Notes: a model not told the origin generated them from the letters alone. DNA of 64,000 nt from Clostridium sp. UBA4548 (GCF_002387895.1 NZ_DGLI01000047.1:1-64000); one strand, 5' to 3'; numbered from the stretch's first letter, positions 18,962-28,522 are shown. Program-made: numbers and translations.

Positions 18962-20197
18962 TTATTCACAGCTTCCAAAAATTTTTTCTATAATGGATAA
19001 TGCGATTTCTTCGTTTCCTTTATAAGTTTCTTCCTTAAGTACCTCAATAGCCTTATTAATATAAGAGTTACTAGTGCTTTGCAAAAGAGTTTTTACCAAA
19101 GTACTGTTATCCTTAGTATTTTTTTTGTTTTCATAAACTTTATATCGCTTTTCTGATACTTGATTTCCAATTACTTTCAAACTAATTATTTTGCTGTTTA
19201 TTTTCTTGAACTTTTGGTATTCATAGAATTTATTTAGATATTTATAAATAACAGTTCTATGGTTTTCCATAACTTCTTTTCGCAATGCTTTATTTTCCTC
19301 ATCCATTAAATGTAAAACATCAATATTATATAAAGTTATAGCCTCTATGTTTTTTACACTTGCTTCCACATTTATAGGCAAGGATAAGTCAAAGATTAAT
19401 AAATCTTTCTTTGGAAGATCTTTTTCCAAAACTACAGGAGTAGGTGATGCTGTGCAACAAATAATAGTATCTACTTCATCGTAATAATTTCTCATTAAAT
19501 CTAAGGAAACTATTTTTATCTTTCCACTTTCTAAGTGCTCCATATTACTCTTAACAAAGTCAGTTTCTAAGGTTTTGGTTAAATTTCTTACAGCTATATA
19601 AATACTATCAACAGATTTTAAATTGGAAAGTAGATAGTTTAGACATAAACTAGCCATATTTCCAAAGCCAACAATTAAAAAATTCTTTTTATTTTCAGAT
19701 AGAGCCTTTTTAACCGCTATAGATGAGTAGGATACTGGCATTTTATAGAGCATAGTAGTAGTTTTAAACTCTTTACCACAAGCAATAGCTAGTTGAAAAA
19801 GTTTCATTAGATCATCCTTAACTAATTGTAGTGAGCAACTATCTTCATAGGCTGATCTTATTTGACCTAAAATCTGGTCTTCTCCAAGAATTTTTGAGTG
19901 AAAACCACAACTAACTTCAAAAAGGTGTGAAGCAGCAGTTTTCCCATTACAATAAAAAATAAAAGATTTATATTCAGTTGGCCAATTTAGAGTAGTGAAA
20001 ACTTTATTTAACAGGTTCTCTTCACTGAGTGAAGAATTTAAATATACTTCAGTTCTATTGCAGGTACTTATAATTACAACCTCTTCAGAAAACTCTCCTA
20101 AAAGTAATAATTTATCCTTCAAGCTGAAAGAATCTATAGAGAGAGCACTTCTTATGGATAAATCCACGTCTTTTCCAATTCCGATTAAATGAATCAT
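18962..20197 (-). CDS. hemA: glutamyl-tRNA reductase
   Basis: A 411-residue NADPH-dependent reductase that releases glutamate-1-semialdehyde from glutamyl-tRNA. The catalytic cysteine motif ISTCNRTEVYL is near residue 50, followed by the conserved CGFHSKILGEDQILGQIR block and a Rossmann segment (FLIVGFGNMASLC) near 175. The C-terminal helical dimerisation domain is somewhat diverged, as in other clostridia. Start ATG with AGGAGTT. First gene of the hemA-hemL operon, with a cobalamin riboswitch and terminator about 290-550 bases upstream, indicating that 5-aminolevulinate supply is tied to B12 demand. Confidence 0.93.
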   Translation of the reverse strand: MIHLIGIGKDVDLSIRSALSIDSFSLKDKLLLLGEFSEEVVIISTCNRTEVYLNSSLSEENLLNKVFTTLNWPTEYKSFIFYCNGKTAASHLFEVSCGFHSKILGEDQILGQIRSAYEDSCSLQLVKDDLMKLFQLAIACGKEFKTTTMLYKMPVSYSSIAVKKALSENKKNFLIVGFGNMASLCLNYLLSNLKSVDSIYIAVRNLTKTLETDFVKSNMEHLESGKIKIVSLDLMRNYYDEVDTIICCTASPTPVVLEKDLPKKDLLIFDLSLPINVEASVKNIEAITLYNIDVLHLMDEENKALRKEVMENHRTVIYKYLNKFYEYQKFKKINSKIISLKVIGNQVSEKRYKVYENKKNTKDNSTLVKTLLQSTSNSYINKAIEVLKEETYKGNEEIALSIIEKIFGSCE

Positions 20198-20486
20198 ATA
20201 AATTAACTCCTAAAATTATTATTTAAAATACAAGTTGCAGTACAAGGTGTGTACAGGTTCTCTAATTGTAAGCAATTTGATTTTAATGAGAATGCAAACT
20301 AAAAAAATATTTGGTTTATTAAATGCATTCTATACAGATGAAATTAATATCTTAAATAAGGTTTCTACATATGTTCCTAGATAATACCTGTTTTGATGGA
20401 ATACTCTATTTACAATGCCTACTTTTAAGCTATTAATTTAATCACTGTGTTTATAATATAGTTCGCAAAATAGTTAATAAAATTTG
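20198..20486 (-). other. long spacer between riboswitch terminator and hemA
   Basis: About 290 bases. On the leftward strand one frame is open for roughly 35 codons before a TAG and further open beyond it, but it has no ribosome-binding site or recognisable domain. I see no gene here. Confidence 0.4.
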
Positions 20487-20520
20487 CAAAAAATAAAAAC
20501 TCACTTCTTAAAGTGAGTAA
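20487..20520 (-). terminator. terminator of the cobalamin riboswitch expression platform
   Basis: Read leftward: ACTCACTT / AAGTGAGT stem with a 4-nt loop followed by a T-rich run (TTTTTATTTTTT), directly after the riboswitch aptamer and before hemA. Confidence 0.8.
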
Positions 20521-20564
20521 AAAGGCACAAATATATTCAACAGAAAAATAATAAAGTGTTTCCT

Positions 20565-20745
20565 GCCAGTTTTCTTCCCACCGAAGAGTTAGCAAATTTA
20601 TGGCAGGTCTCCTGGCTTGCGAATCATCCTTATCTTACCTTCCCAAAATAAATTCAGTGGTCTAAGATTTGTCCTCGTTACAGTAGCGGGGGCTGCAGTG
20701 GAATTACCACTTTCCCTATTAAACAAATGTGTACCATAAACAACT
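20565..20745 (-). promoter_or_regulatory. cobalamin (adenosylcobalamin) riboswitch
   Basis: Leftward strand carries the B12-element hallmarks in order: GGGAAAGTGGTAATTCC, ACTGCAGCCCCCGCTACTG, a paired arm, GCCAGGAGACCTGCC (B12 box) and the downstream CTTCGGTGGGAAG arm. Followed by a terminator, so ligand binding is expected to stop transcription into hemA-hemL. Confidence 0.93.
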
Positions 20746-21153
20746 ATATTCAATTCAATTTATTTTAACACTAATTTTATTAAATTGGCAAGTGAATTTA
20801 ATAAAACTAACAGAAAGCCAAGGGGCACACAATTGTTTTAAAAGCCTTAAGGAATAAATTTAATACAGAAAAGCACTTTTACTTATAATGTTAAAAAGCA
20901 CTTGTGCCACAAAAAATAACCTTTTGTATTTTAGTATTACTTTTTCAAATACAAGTCTTAACACTTATATAAGTTTTTAATATTTATGGAAAAAATAATT
21001 TAAATTTGAAACAATGGAAAAAGAGTGTGTTTTATAAAAATTCTAATATGTTTACACAAATTAAAAAGCAGAAATAAAATATTATCTGTTATTTTTATGT
21101 CCAATAGATAAATAAAACCTAGTATTTACATAATAGAGTTGGCTATAGGAGGA
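20746..21153. other. AT-rich intergenic region between divergent units
   Basis: About 400 bases upstream of both the leftward riboswitch and the rightward activator gene. It must contain both promoters. I see no coding frame with a ribosome-binding site. Confidence 0.5.
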
Positions 21154-21159
21154 ATGACG

Positions 21160-21918
21160 ATGTATTCTGTAGGAATTGATATAGGATCAACTAGCTGCAA
21201 GGTGGCAGTTTTTAAAAATGAAAGACTAACAGAAAAAATGCTTTGTCCTACAGGATGGAGTAGCTTAGAAACAGCCAAAGGAATTTTAGAAAGTTTGAAA
21301 AAACTTGGGGTTAATGAGACCAATAGCAAAATTGTAGCCACAGGCTATGGAAGAGTTTCCGTTCCTTATGCTAATAAATCTGTTACGGAAATTACCTGTC
21401 ATGGAAAGGGTGCTGCCTATATCTTCAAAGCTGGAGGCACAATCATAGATGTTGGAGGACAAGATACAAAAGTAATATCAATAGAGGAAGGTATGGTTAA
21501 GGACTTTATCATGAATGATAAGTGCTCTGCTGGTACTGGAAAATTTATTGAGGTTATGGCTAATAGAATGGGTGTAACTATAGAGGAACTATCAGATTTA
21601 GCTAAAAATGGGGGAGATGTGACTATAAGCTCCATGTGCACAGTATTTGCAGAGTCAGAAGTTATAAGTTTAATAGGACAAGGAGTGCCTAGAGAAAATA
21701 TTGCCTATGCTGTATTAAACTCAGTATGTAGTAAAGTAGTTTCCTTATGCCAAAGGCACAGCAAAGATAAGAAATACTTTTTAACTGGTGGATTATGTGA
21801 AAATCAAGTTATTTTAGAATTTTTAAGTGAAAAACTTAATGCTGAGGTTATCTCCTCTCCACTAGGAAGATATGCTGGTGCTATAGGAGCAGCTTTAATT
21901 GCAAGTAATATAAAATAG
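21160..21918 (+). CDS. acyl-CoA dehydratase activase-type ATPase (double-cubane cluster protein reductase)
   Basis: A 252-residue ASKHA-fold ATPase of the BadF/HgdC activator family. Motifs: GIDIGSTSCKVAV (phosphate 1), DVGGQDTKVI, the Fe-S ligand cysteine in CSAGTGKFIE near residue 124, a second cysteine in SSMCTVFAESE, and GGLCENQ. As a homodimer with a bridging 4Fe-4S cluster it hydrolyses ATP to inject low-potential electrons into its partner. The partner is encoded next, matching the YjiL/YjiM pair. TTG 21139 and ATG 21154 are in frame, but AGGAGG at 21147-21152 best serves ATG 21160. Confidence 0.88.
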   Translation: MYSVGIDIGSTSCKVAVFKNERLTEKMLCPTGWSSLETAKGILESLKKLGVNETNSKIVATGYGRVSVPYANKSVTEITCHGKGAAYIFKAGGTIIDVGGQDTKVISIEEGMVKDFIMNDKCSAGTGKFIEVMANRMGVTIEELSDLAKNGGDVTISSMCTVFAESEVISLIGQGVPRENIAYAVLNSVCSKVVSLCQRHSKDKKYFLTGGLCENQVILEFLSEKLNAEVISSPLGRYAGAIGAALIASNIK

Positions 21919-22067
21919 AAATTTCAGTTTTGTATTTAATAAATATGATAATTTATTTTTAAGGTAATAGTAGTGTGCTAATCTTTCTTTAAATTTTAAG
22001 TAGTACGCTAGATTAACAATATATTTCTAAACATAGTTTAAATTATATTAGATGGGGTGGATTAATA

Positions 22068-23213
22068 ATGAATATGCCAAAAAATTTTGAAACCTTTGCA
22101 GAAGCAAGAAGAAATGGTTTTATTAAAGTGAAAAATGCTAAGGATGAAGGAAAGAAAATAGTAGGAACCTTTTGTACTTTCACACCATGGGAAGTAATTT
22201 ATGCAGCTGGAGCAATTCCAATATCTGTTTGCGGAATGAGTGATGAAACTACAGAAGAGGCAGAACAACATCTTCCTAAAAATCTATGTCCTTTAATTAA
22301 ATCTTCTTATGGCTTTGCAATCACAGATAAATGTCCATATATTTATTTTTCAGACATGCTAGTAGGGGAAACTACTTGCGATGGAAAGAAAAAAATGTAC
22401 GAACTTTTAGGACAAAAAAAGAATATGCATGTGATGCAACTTCCTCAAAATTCACAGGACAAAACTTCTTTAGAATTATGGAAAGCTGAAATTATAAAGC
22501 TTAAAGAAAGATTAGAAAAAGATTTTGCTGTGGAAATAACAGATGAGAAAATTAAGGAAGCAATAAGAATTAGAAATAATGAGAGAGAATTATTAAAAGA
22601 ATTTTATTCTTTATCTAAGTTAAATCCACCTGCACTTTGGGGTTATGATTTACACAAAGTTATAGATGGATCAAACTTTAGTATGGATAAGAAGCTTCAA
22701 GCTGAGCAATTCACAGAAATGATTAAAGATCTTAAAGAAAAATATGCAAGAGGAGAAAGTCCAGTAAATAAAGATGCTAAGAGAATATTAATTACTGGAT
22801 GTCCAAGTGGTGGGGTTTTAGATAAAGTAATTAAAACCATTGAAGAAAGTGGTGGAGTAGTTGTTTGTTTAGAAAACTGTACTGGAATAAAAGAAAACCA
22901 TAAACTTGTTAGAGAAGATATTGATCCAATCGATGCTCTTGCAGAAAAATATTTGAGTGTTCCATGCTCAGTTATGTCGCCAAATACTGGAAGATTAGAC
23001 TTCTTAGACCAATTAATTGACGAATACAGTGTAGATGGAGTAGTTGATATAACCCTACAAGCTTGTCATACTTATGCAGTAGAAAGCTTTAGTGTAAAAG
23101 AATTTGTAAACAAAGAAAAGGGAAAACCTTATTTAAATATAGAAACAAACTATTCACCATCTGATGTAGGACAAATTAAAACAAGAATTGAAGCATTTAT
23201 AGAAATGATGTAG
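22068..23213 (+). CDS. 2-hydroxyacyl-CoA dehydratase-like double-cubane cluster protein
   Basis: A 381-residue protein of the HgdB/FldC-like family. It resembles YjiM/double-cubane cluster protein, which binds an [8Fe-9S] cluster and reduces small substrates such as acetylene when powered by its ATPase activator. Candidate cluster cysteines are in GTFCTFTPWE, NLCPLIKSS, DKCPYIYFSD, GETTCDGKKK and LQACHTY. Only one subunit is present and no CoA-transferase or dehydrogenase gene lies nearby, so a classical hydroxyacyl-CoA dehydratase is less likely. Physiological substrate unknown. Its ATG follows GGGGTGG, 149 bases after the activator gene. Confidence 0.82.
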   Translation: MNMPKNFETFAEARRNGFIKVKNAKDEGKKIVGTFCTFTPWEVIYAAGAIPISVCGMSDETTEEAEQHLPKNLCPLIKSSYGFAITDKCPYIYFSDMLVGETTCDGKKKMYELLGQKKNMHVMQLPQNSQDKTSLELWKAEIIKLKERLEKDFAVEITDEKIKEAIRIRNNERELLKEFYSLSKLNPPALWGYDLHKVIDGSNFSMDKKLQAEQFTEMIKDLKEKYARGESPVNKDAKRILITGCPSGGVLDKVIKTIEESGGVVVCLENCTGIKENHKLVREDIDPIDALAEKYLSVPCSVMSPNTGRLDFLDQLIDEYSVDGVVDITLQACHTYAVESFSVKEFVNKEKGKPYLNIETNYSPSDVGQIKTRIEAFIEMM

Positions 23214-23340
23214 TTTAGCAAGTTTCATAATTGTGAGATTTGTATTGAATATTAATCAATACATTATTAGATACATCAATATGGATACTTACATTTAAAG
23301 ATTTATAATATGAATCATATAAAAACTTCAAATCCAAAAT

Positions 23341-23373
23341 AAGACTCGCTGAGAAAGCGGGTCTTATTTTTTT
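23341..23373 (+). terminator. terminator after the double-cubane cluster gene
   Basis: AAGACTCGCT / AGCGGGTCTT stem (one T-G pair), 5-nt loop, then ATTTTTTT. The T-run overlaps the stop end of the convergent S41-like gene. Confidence 0.85.
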
Positions 23374-25001
23374 AACTGTTTTAGAACCTCATTAAAATAT
23401 TCATCTTTACTACCGTATCTATCCTTAAACGCTAAACCCCAGTTGACACCTTTTCCATTTTTTAAATCATCTAAAATAGGTTTTATATCTTTGGTAATTA
23501 AAACTTGGGGCATAACAACTTTATTACCAATAAAATCACCATTGATATCAACTCTTTTGACACTACTAGTTTGTATTGTTAAGTTGGAGTTTGGAAGGGT
23601 AAAAGATATCATAGAGTCGTAGTTTAAGTCCCTTGAGTAAAGTTTAACATTGGAAATAACAGTAGCTAGACTATTTTCAGTAACTTCACTAAGTAATTCG
23701 GTAATTTTATCCGAGTATACTGAGCCATCATGAAGTGCAAAAACTTTCCCATTATACTTATTCTCACCATTAATTTTCAAGATTTGCTCTTTAAAAATAT
23801 AGTACTTAGATAAAGGATAAGCTTTTTCTAAGCTATCAATAGGAGCGGTGATTTCTTTAATAAAAGGGTTTGATTTGTTTCTAAGGGTTTCAATATACTT
23901 ATCATTTACTTTTCCTTTTCTAAAAACTTTATAGTTATAATGCTCTATATCCTTTGGTAATATATAATCTAAAATTTCAATTGAAAAATCTAAATCAGTG
24001 CCACCACGAAAATCTAAAACTAAAGTGTCGCTAGAATTAATGAGAGAAAAAAGATCTTCTTTATTTTTTTTGTTGTTTCTATAGTTTTTATTAATATCTA
24101 CATATGCAGATAGGTTTAATGTAACAAGTTTACCATCTTCAAAGCTATTAACAAGTTTTATCTTTTCTAACTCTTTTTCATCTACTATTTCATTATAGCT
24201 ATTAGAATTTCTTAAAGAGCTAAAGCCATCTTCTAAAAAAGGCTTTTTATCATCAAAAGGAAGCATATCAACTACCTTTTCTTCATTAGAAGCATTTAGC
24301 AATGTAACTTTAATATTTGATTCCTTATTTTTAATAGAGGTTAGATTGTAGTGAGAAACATATTTTTCATAAGTAGGGTCATAGGCTTTAAGAAACTTGT
24401 GAGAAGGCATCTTTTCTACATACTTATCTATGGGTATTCCCTCAGCTTTAATTAATTTATCCCCAACATGTACTTCTGGATTTTGGGTAGCACTTACATA
24501 ATATTCACCGTTAATATAAAGAAAATTTATATTAGTAGGGGATATGATCTTTTTCCAATAGTTCTCATTAATAGGTTTCCACTTTTCTATAGTTGCTAAG
24601 GATGTGGTTTTCTTATAATTTATATCCTTATCCATATAAGTAAAGCTATTACCTAAGCTATCTAAGTTATAAGATAGTTGAGTATTTCCATAAGAAAACT
24701 TTAGTAATAGGTTTGATATACTTTCATAAAAAGCTTCATCTGAAGGGGTTTTACTTATAGAATTTATAATTTTAGTTTTATTAGAAAGAATATCTTGGCC
24801 AGTTTCTTTTTTTACTTCCTCAAAATATGGATAGGTATTCTCTAAGAACTCTATCAAATATTTAGCATCTCTCTTCTTATCCTCATAAGAAAGTCCTTCT
24901 TTAGGAGAAAACTTAAAATCTCCAAAAGATAAAACTCCTAGGAGTAGCATTACCCCAAACATGCTACATAATATGATTAACTTAAGTTTATTATTATTCA
25001 T
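23364..25001 (-). CDS. membrane-anchored S41 (C-terminal processing) peptidase-like protein
   Basis: A 545-residue protein with an N-terminal hydrophobic segment (IILCSMFGVMLLLGVLSFG) and an extracytoplasmic remainder. An N-terminal helical region (DAKYLIEFLENTYPYFEEV), a PDZ-like middle with HVGDKLIKAEGIPID, and a tail with TLVLDFRGGTDLD followed by VFALHDGSVYSDKITELL match the S41 layout. The Ser of the last segment falls where the nucleophile is expected, but I cannot confidently place the Lys, so activity is uncertain. GAGGGGGC sits before the ATG at 25001, better than the ATG 18 bases upstream. A decayed relative lies just beyond it. Confidence 0.7.
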   Translation of the reverse strand: MNNNKLKLIILCSMFGVMLLLGVLSFGDFKFSPKEGLSYEDKKRDAKYLIEFLENTYPYFEEVKKETGQDILSNKTKIINSISKTPSDEAFYESISNLLLKFSYGNTQLSYNLDSLGNSFTYMDKDINYKKTTSLATIEKWKPINENYWKKIISPTNINFLYINGEYYVSATQNPEVHVGDKLIKAEGIPIDKYVEKMPSHKFLKAYDPTYEKYVSHYNLTSIKNKESNIKVTLLNASNEEKVVDMLPFDDKKPFLEDGFSSLRNSNSYNEIVDEKELEKIKLVNSFEDGKLVTLNLSAYVDINKNYRNNKKNKEDLFSLINSSDTLVLDFRGGTDLDFSIEILDYILPKDIEHYNYKVFRKGKVNDKYIETLRNKSNPFIKEITAPIDSLEKAYPLSKYYIFKEQILKINGENKYNGKVFALHDGSVYSDKITELLSEVTENSLATVISNVKLYSRDLNYDSMISFTLPNSNLTIQTSSVKRVDINGDFIGNKVVMPQVLITKDIKPILDDLKNGKGVNWGLAFKDRYGSKDEYFNEVLKQLKK

Positions 25002-25105
25002 ATATATTAGCCCCCTCATAATATGATATGATTACATTATATTACATAAATAACTATTTATAAATAATATATATATAAACTACCAAAAACAAGTGGTTAA
25101 TATTC

Positions 25106-25330
25106 TTGTTGCTAGTCTTTGGAACTACCCCTGTGAATTTAAAAGATAAAACTTCAAGGACTAAAGTTACAATATTTAATAAGAAAGGTCTAGAGAAAGA
25201 AGTAGATATAGGAGCATATGATGAAACAAAGCCGTGGGTCAATATTAAAAATGGTATAGAAGACACTATTTATGATGAGAAAGAGGGGAAGGAAACCTTA
25301 AACACCTTTGAAGAAATTATTAAAGCGTAA
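25106..25330 (+). pseudogene. fragment related to the neighbouring S41-like protein
   Basis: A rightward open frame of about 74 codons without a plausible ribosome-binding site. Its product contains KVTIFNKKGLEKEVDIGAYD and ETKPW, which line up with KVTLLNASNEEKVVDMLPFD and DKKPF in the leftward S41-like protein at 23364-25001. It thus looks like an internal piece of a second, inverted copy of that family, lacking both ends. Expression as a real small protein is unlikely. Confidence 0.55.
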
Positions 25331-25343
25331 TAAGTATTAAGCT

Positions 25344-25380
25344 ATAAGGCATCTAATTAGGTAGATGCCTTATATTTGTT
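25344..25380. terminator. terminator-like hairpin
   Basis: ATAAGGCATCTA / TAGATGCCTTAT perfect 12-bp repeat between the decayed fragment and the convergent small gene. Confidence 0.65.
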
Positions 25381-25381
25381 C

Positions 25382-25531
25382 TTATTTAAATTCTGTACGA
25401 GTTGATGGTTCATCTTTGCCATAAGGGCTGTGTGCATTGGCTTTGTTAAGCATAGAACGGCTATAACCATCACTTGTTGGGTCTGGTTTAGCTAATTTCT
25501 TTTTTCGTTCATTACAACTGGATTTTGTCAT
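25382..25531 (-). CDS. 49-residue small hydrophilic protein, unknown
   Basis: An ATG at 25531, nine bases after AAGGGGG, opens a 49-codon frame ending in TAA at 25382. The product starts MTKSSCNERKKKLAKPDPTS and later has SPYGKDEPSTRTEFK. It is basic at the start, rich in Ser, Asn and Pro, and has no membrane segment. I recall short clostridial proteins with a SPYG-DEP tail, but cannot name the family with certainty. A strong site and a following terminator make it a real gene. Function unknown. Confidence 0.7.
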   Translation of the reverse strand: MTKSSCNERKKKLAKPDPTSDGYSRSMLNKANAHSPYGKDEPSTRTEFK

Positions 25532-25803
25532 TTTTAATTGCCCCCTTTTATAGATATTATAATTACTTGAAATTATATTGTTGAATTAGCTGATAAAGTG
25601 TTGCATTTTGTCTATATAAGCTTTTATGATATTTTTAAATAGTTAATAAAAAGTTTATTTTAGAACCTAGATTTAAAAGTTTTGCTATAATTAATTTCAA
25701 TGTAATCATAAGAATAGTTTTTACTGTAGAATGTAAAAGCATACTGGTAAGTAATAGGGTAGAATTGATATAATATGTTAAATAGGTTTTAGGAGGGAAT
25801 TTT

Positions 25804-26103
25804 GTGGAGAGTAATATAGATATTAAAGAAAAAAATAAAATTAAAATAAAGAAGCCTAAACTATATAAGGTAGTAATGCATAACGATGATTTCACTACTA
25901 TGGAATTTGTGGTGGACGTATTAGTTAATATTTTTAATAGAAAAATTGAAGAAGCAAATAAAATAATGATAGATGTCCACAAAAAAGGAAATGGAATAGC
26001 TGGAATTTATCCTTATGACATTGCGGTGTCTAAGGCATCTACAGCTATGACTATTGCAAAGGAACAGGGATTTCCTTTTAAGCTTTCTGTGGAAGAGGAG
26101 TAA
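25804..26103 (+). CDS. clpS: ATP-dependent Clp protease adaptor ClpS
   Basis: A 99-residue adaptor that binds the N-domain of ClpA and delivers N-degron substrates to ClpAP. The hallmark segment YKVVMHNDDFTTMEFVVDVL is near residue 21, and the C-terminal part (IMIDVHKKGNGIAGIYPYDIA) completes the fold. A GTG start follows AGGAGGGAATTT. The stop is 3 bases before clpA, so the pair are translationally linked and made together. Confidence 0.93.
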   Translation: MESNIDIKEKNKIKIKKPKLYKVVMHNDDFTTMEFVVDVLVNIFNRKIEEANKIMIDVHKKGNGIAGIYPYDIAVSKASTAMTIAKEQGFPFKLSVEEE

Positions 26104-26106
26104 GAT

Positions 26107-28395
26107 ATGAAATTAAAAAAGCTAGTAAATGACATAATATTAGATGCTTATGATATGGCAAAGGCCAGTGGAGATGAATTCTTAACACCGGAGCATGCTT
26201 TATACAAGGCTCTAGACTATGAAGAGTTTGCACAGGTACTGGAGAACTGTGGCTGTAGTATAGAGGAGCTTAAAGAAAATCTTAAATGGTATATTGATGA
26301 ATATATATCAAAAGGTGATGGCGTAGAACCGCAACAAAGTTTTGCTATGCAGCAGGTAATAATAAGAGCTGCAAATCAAGCTATGGCAAGTGGTCATGAA
26401 TATATCAGTATAGAACATATCATGGCTGCAATTTATGATTTGGAAGAAAGTTACGCAGCTTATTATTTAAAAGAGCAAGGACTTGAAAAAAGCACCTTAT
26501 TATTTAATCTATGTCACGAAAGTAGTGAAGAACTAGTAGATTTGAGTGAAGAGGAAAGTAATGATGACAACTTCTGGGAAGAAGAGCGTTATCTAGAGGA
26601 AGAGGATTTTGAAGAAAGCTATGAACAGGAAAATAGAAGAAAGTTAAAAAATGCATCTTTTATAGAAAAATATACTTTAAACTTAACAGACCTTGCAAGA
26701 GAAAAAGAAGATGAGCCTCTTATAGGAAGAAAGGATATCTTAGATAGGACAATTCAGATTCTTTGCAGAAAAACAAAAAATAATCCTATTCATGTTGGGG
26801 AACCAGGAGTTGGGAAAACTGCTATAATTTTAGGGCTTGCAAAGCTTATTAATGAAGGTAAAGTGCCAAGCAAGCTTCAAGGGGCAGAAGTTTTTTCTTT
26901 AGATATAGGTTCAATGTTAGCGGGCACAAAGTATAGAGGAGATTTTGAAGAAAGAATAAAGAAGGTTTTACACCAGATTAAAAATCATGAAAACCCAATA
27001 GTATATATTGATGAGATACATAATATAGTAGGTGCTGGATCTCTTGGCAATGGCTCTTTAGATGCTTCAAACCTATTAAAGCCTTACTTGCTAGAAGGAA
27101 GGATTAAATTTATAGGGGCTACAACTTTTGATGAATATAAAAAGTATTTTGAAAAAGACAAGGCCTTAATAAGAAGATTCCAAACCATACAAGTAAATGA
27201 GCCTACAGTGGAGGAAACAATTGAAATTTTAAAGGGGCTTAAGGAACATTATGAGGTCTATCACGGAGTGAAATTCACAGAGGAGGGGATTAAAGCTGCA
27301 GTAAATTTAAGTCATAAGTATATAAATGATAGATTTCTACCAGATAAGGCTCTGGACATTATAGATGAAGCTGGAGCTTTAATAGCTATGGAAAGGAAAG
27401 AGGAAACTCCAATTATAGATGAATTTATAATAGAAAAAACCATAGCTAAAGTATGCAATATTCCACAGGAAACAGTAGAAGGAAATGAAATAGAAGCTCT
27501 TAAGAATATGGAAAGTGAATTAAAGAAAAGTATATTTGGTCAAGATAGGGCAATTGAGCAGGCAGTAAGATGCATAAAAATGTCTAGGGCAGGGCTAAAG
27601 GATGAAAACAAGCCCGTTGCTTCTATGTTATTTGTAGGTCCTACTGGAGTAGGAAAAACAGAAATTGCAAGAACTTTAGCTAAAAACCTAGGAATTGATT
27701 TAGTGAGATTTGATATGAGTGAGTACATGGAAAAACATGCAGCATCTAAACTAATAGGTTCTCCACCAGGGTATGTAGGTTATGAAGAAGGAGGACTTCT
27801 TACTGATACCATAAGAAAAAAACCTAACTGTGTGCTTCTTCTTGATGAAGTTGAAAAGGCTCATGGTGATATACTTAATGTACTTTTACAAGTTATGGAT
27901 TATGCAACTCTTACGGATAATCAAGGTAGGAAGGCAGACTTCAGAAATGTTATCATAATAATGACTTCTAATGCAGGAGCGAAGAACATTGGTAAGAGTG
28001 TTATAGGCTTTGGAGATAGAGAAATTAAGGGCGAAGCTATAATGGAAGAAGTTAATAAGGTGTTTTCTCCTGAATTTAGAAATAGATTTGATAAAGTAGT
28101 AGTATTTAATCATATAGATGAAACCATGGCAATTAATATAACAATAAAAGAATTAGAGAATTTTAAACAGTTGTTATTGAAAAAGAATGTAAATGTAGAG
28201 TTTCATCAGGAAGTAGTTCAGAATATAGCACAAAAAGGGAATTCAAAAGAGTTCGGTGCTAGGGAAATTATAAGAGTAATAAATTCTGAGTTAAAGTCTA
28301 TTTTAGTTGATGAAATATTATTTGGAAGTCTAAGTAGGGGTGGTAGCTGTAGAATAAACATGAATGATGGTAAATTCCAATTGTGCAACTCATAG
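26107..28395 (+). CDS. clpA: ATP-dependent Clp protease ATP-binding subunit ClpA
   Basis: A 762-residue AAA+ unfoldase partnering ClpP. An N-domain of two helical repeats (about 1-145) is followed by an acidic linker (EEESNDDNFWEEERYLEEEDFEE, shortened here) and two ATPase modules: Walker A GEPGVGKTA near 231 and GPTGVGKTE near 511, with Walker B VYIDEIHNI and VLLLDEVEKAH. No ClpB-type middle coiled coil is present, so it is ClpA rather than ClpC/ClpB. Adjacent clpS supports this. Confidence 0.93.
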   Translation: MKLKKLVNDIILDAYDMAKASGDEFLTPEHALYKALDYEEFAQVLENCGCSIEELKENLKWYIDEYISKGDGVEPQQSFAMQQVIIRAANQAMASGHEYISIEHIMAAIYDLEESYAAYYLKEQGLEKSTLLFNLCHESSEELVDLSEEESNDDNFWEEERYLEEEDFEESYEQENRRKLKNASFIEKYTLNLTDLAREKEDEPLIGRKDILDRTIQILCRKTKNNPIHVGEPGVGKTAIILGLAKLINEGKVPSKLQGAEVFSLDIGSMLAGTKYRGDFEERIKKVLHQIKNHENPIVYIDEIHNIVGAGSLGNGSLDASNLLKPYLLEGRIKFIGATTFDEYKKYFEKDKALIRRFQTIQVNEPTVEETIEILKGLKEHYEVYHGVKFTEEGIKAAVNLSHKYINDRFLPDKALDIIDEAGALIAMERKEETPIIDEFIIEKTIAKVCNIPQETVEGNEIEALKNMESELKKSIFGQDRAIEQAVRCIKMSRAGLKDENKPVASMLFVGPTGVGKTEIARTLAKNLGIDLVRFDMSEYMEKHAASKLIGSPPGYVGYEEGGLLTDTIRKKPNCVLLLDEVEKAHGDILNVLLQVMDYATLTDNQGRKADFRNVIIIMTSNAGAKNIGKSVIGFGDREIKGEAIMEEVNKVFSPEFRNRFDKVVVFNHIDETMAINITIKELENFKQLLLKKNVNVEFHQEVVQNIAQKGNSKEFGAREIIRVINSELKSILVDEILFGSLSRGGSCRINMNDGKFQLCNS

Positions 28396-28522
28396 GTTTG
28401 TAAGATGAAAATCCCTTTTATTCAAAGCTGAAACTTTAGATACTAGAATTGGAGGAGATAGAAGTTAAATTTTAAGATTAACCTAAAAAACTTATGAATT
28501 ATGTAAAAAATAAAAAAAATGC

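Noticed and set aside
20198..20486. A degenerate leftward frame ending near 20300 as a small protein gene
   Set aside because: No ribosome-binding site, an internal TAG and no recognisable domain; open frames of this size are common in AT-rich DNA.
21967..22016. Two imperfect copies of an AGTAG--CGCTA-like segment before the cluster-protein gene
   Set aside because: About 12 of 16 positions match; too weak to call a repeat or site.
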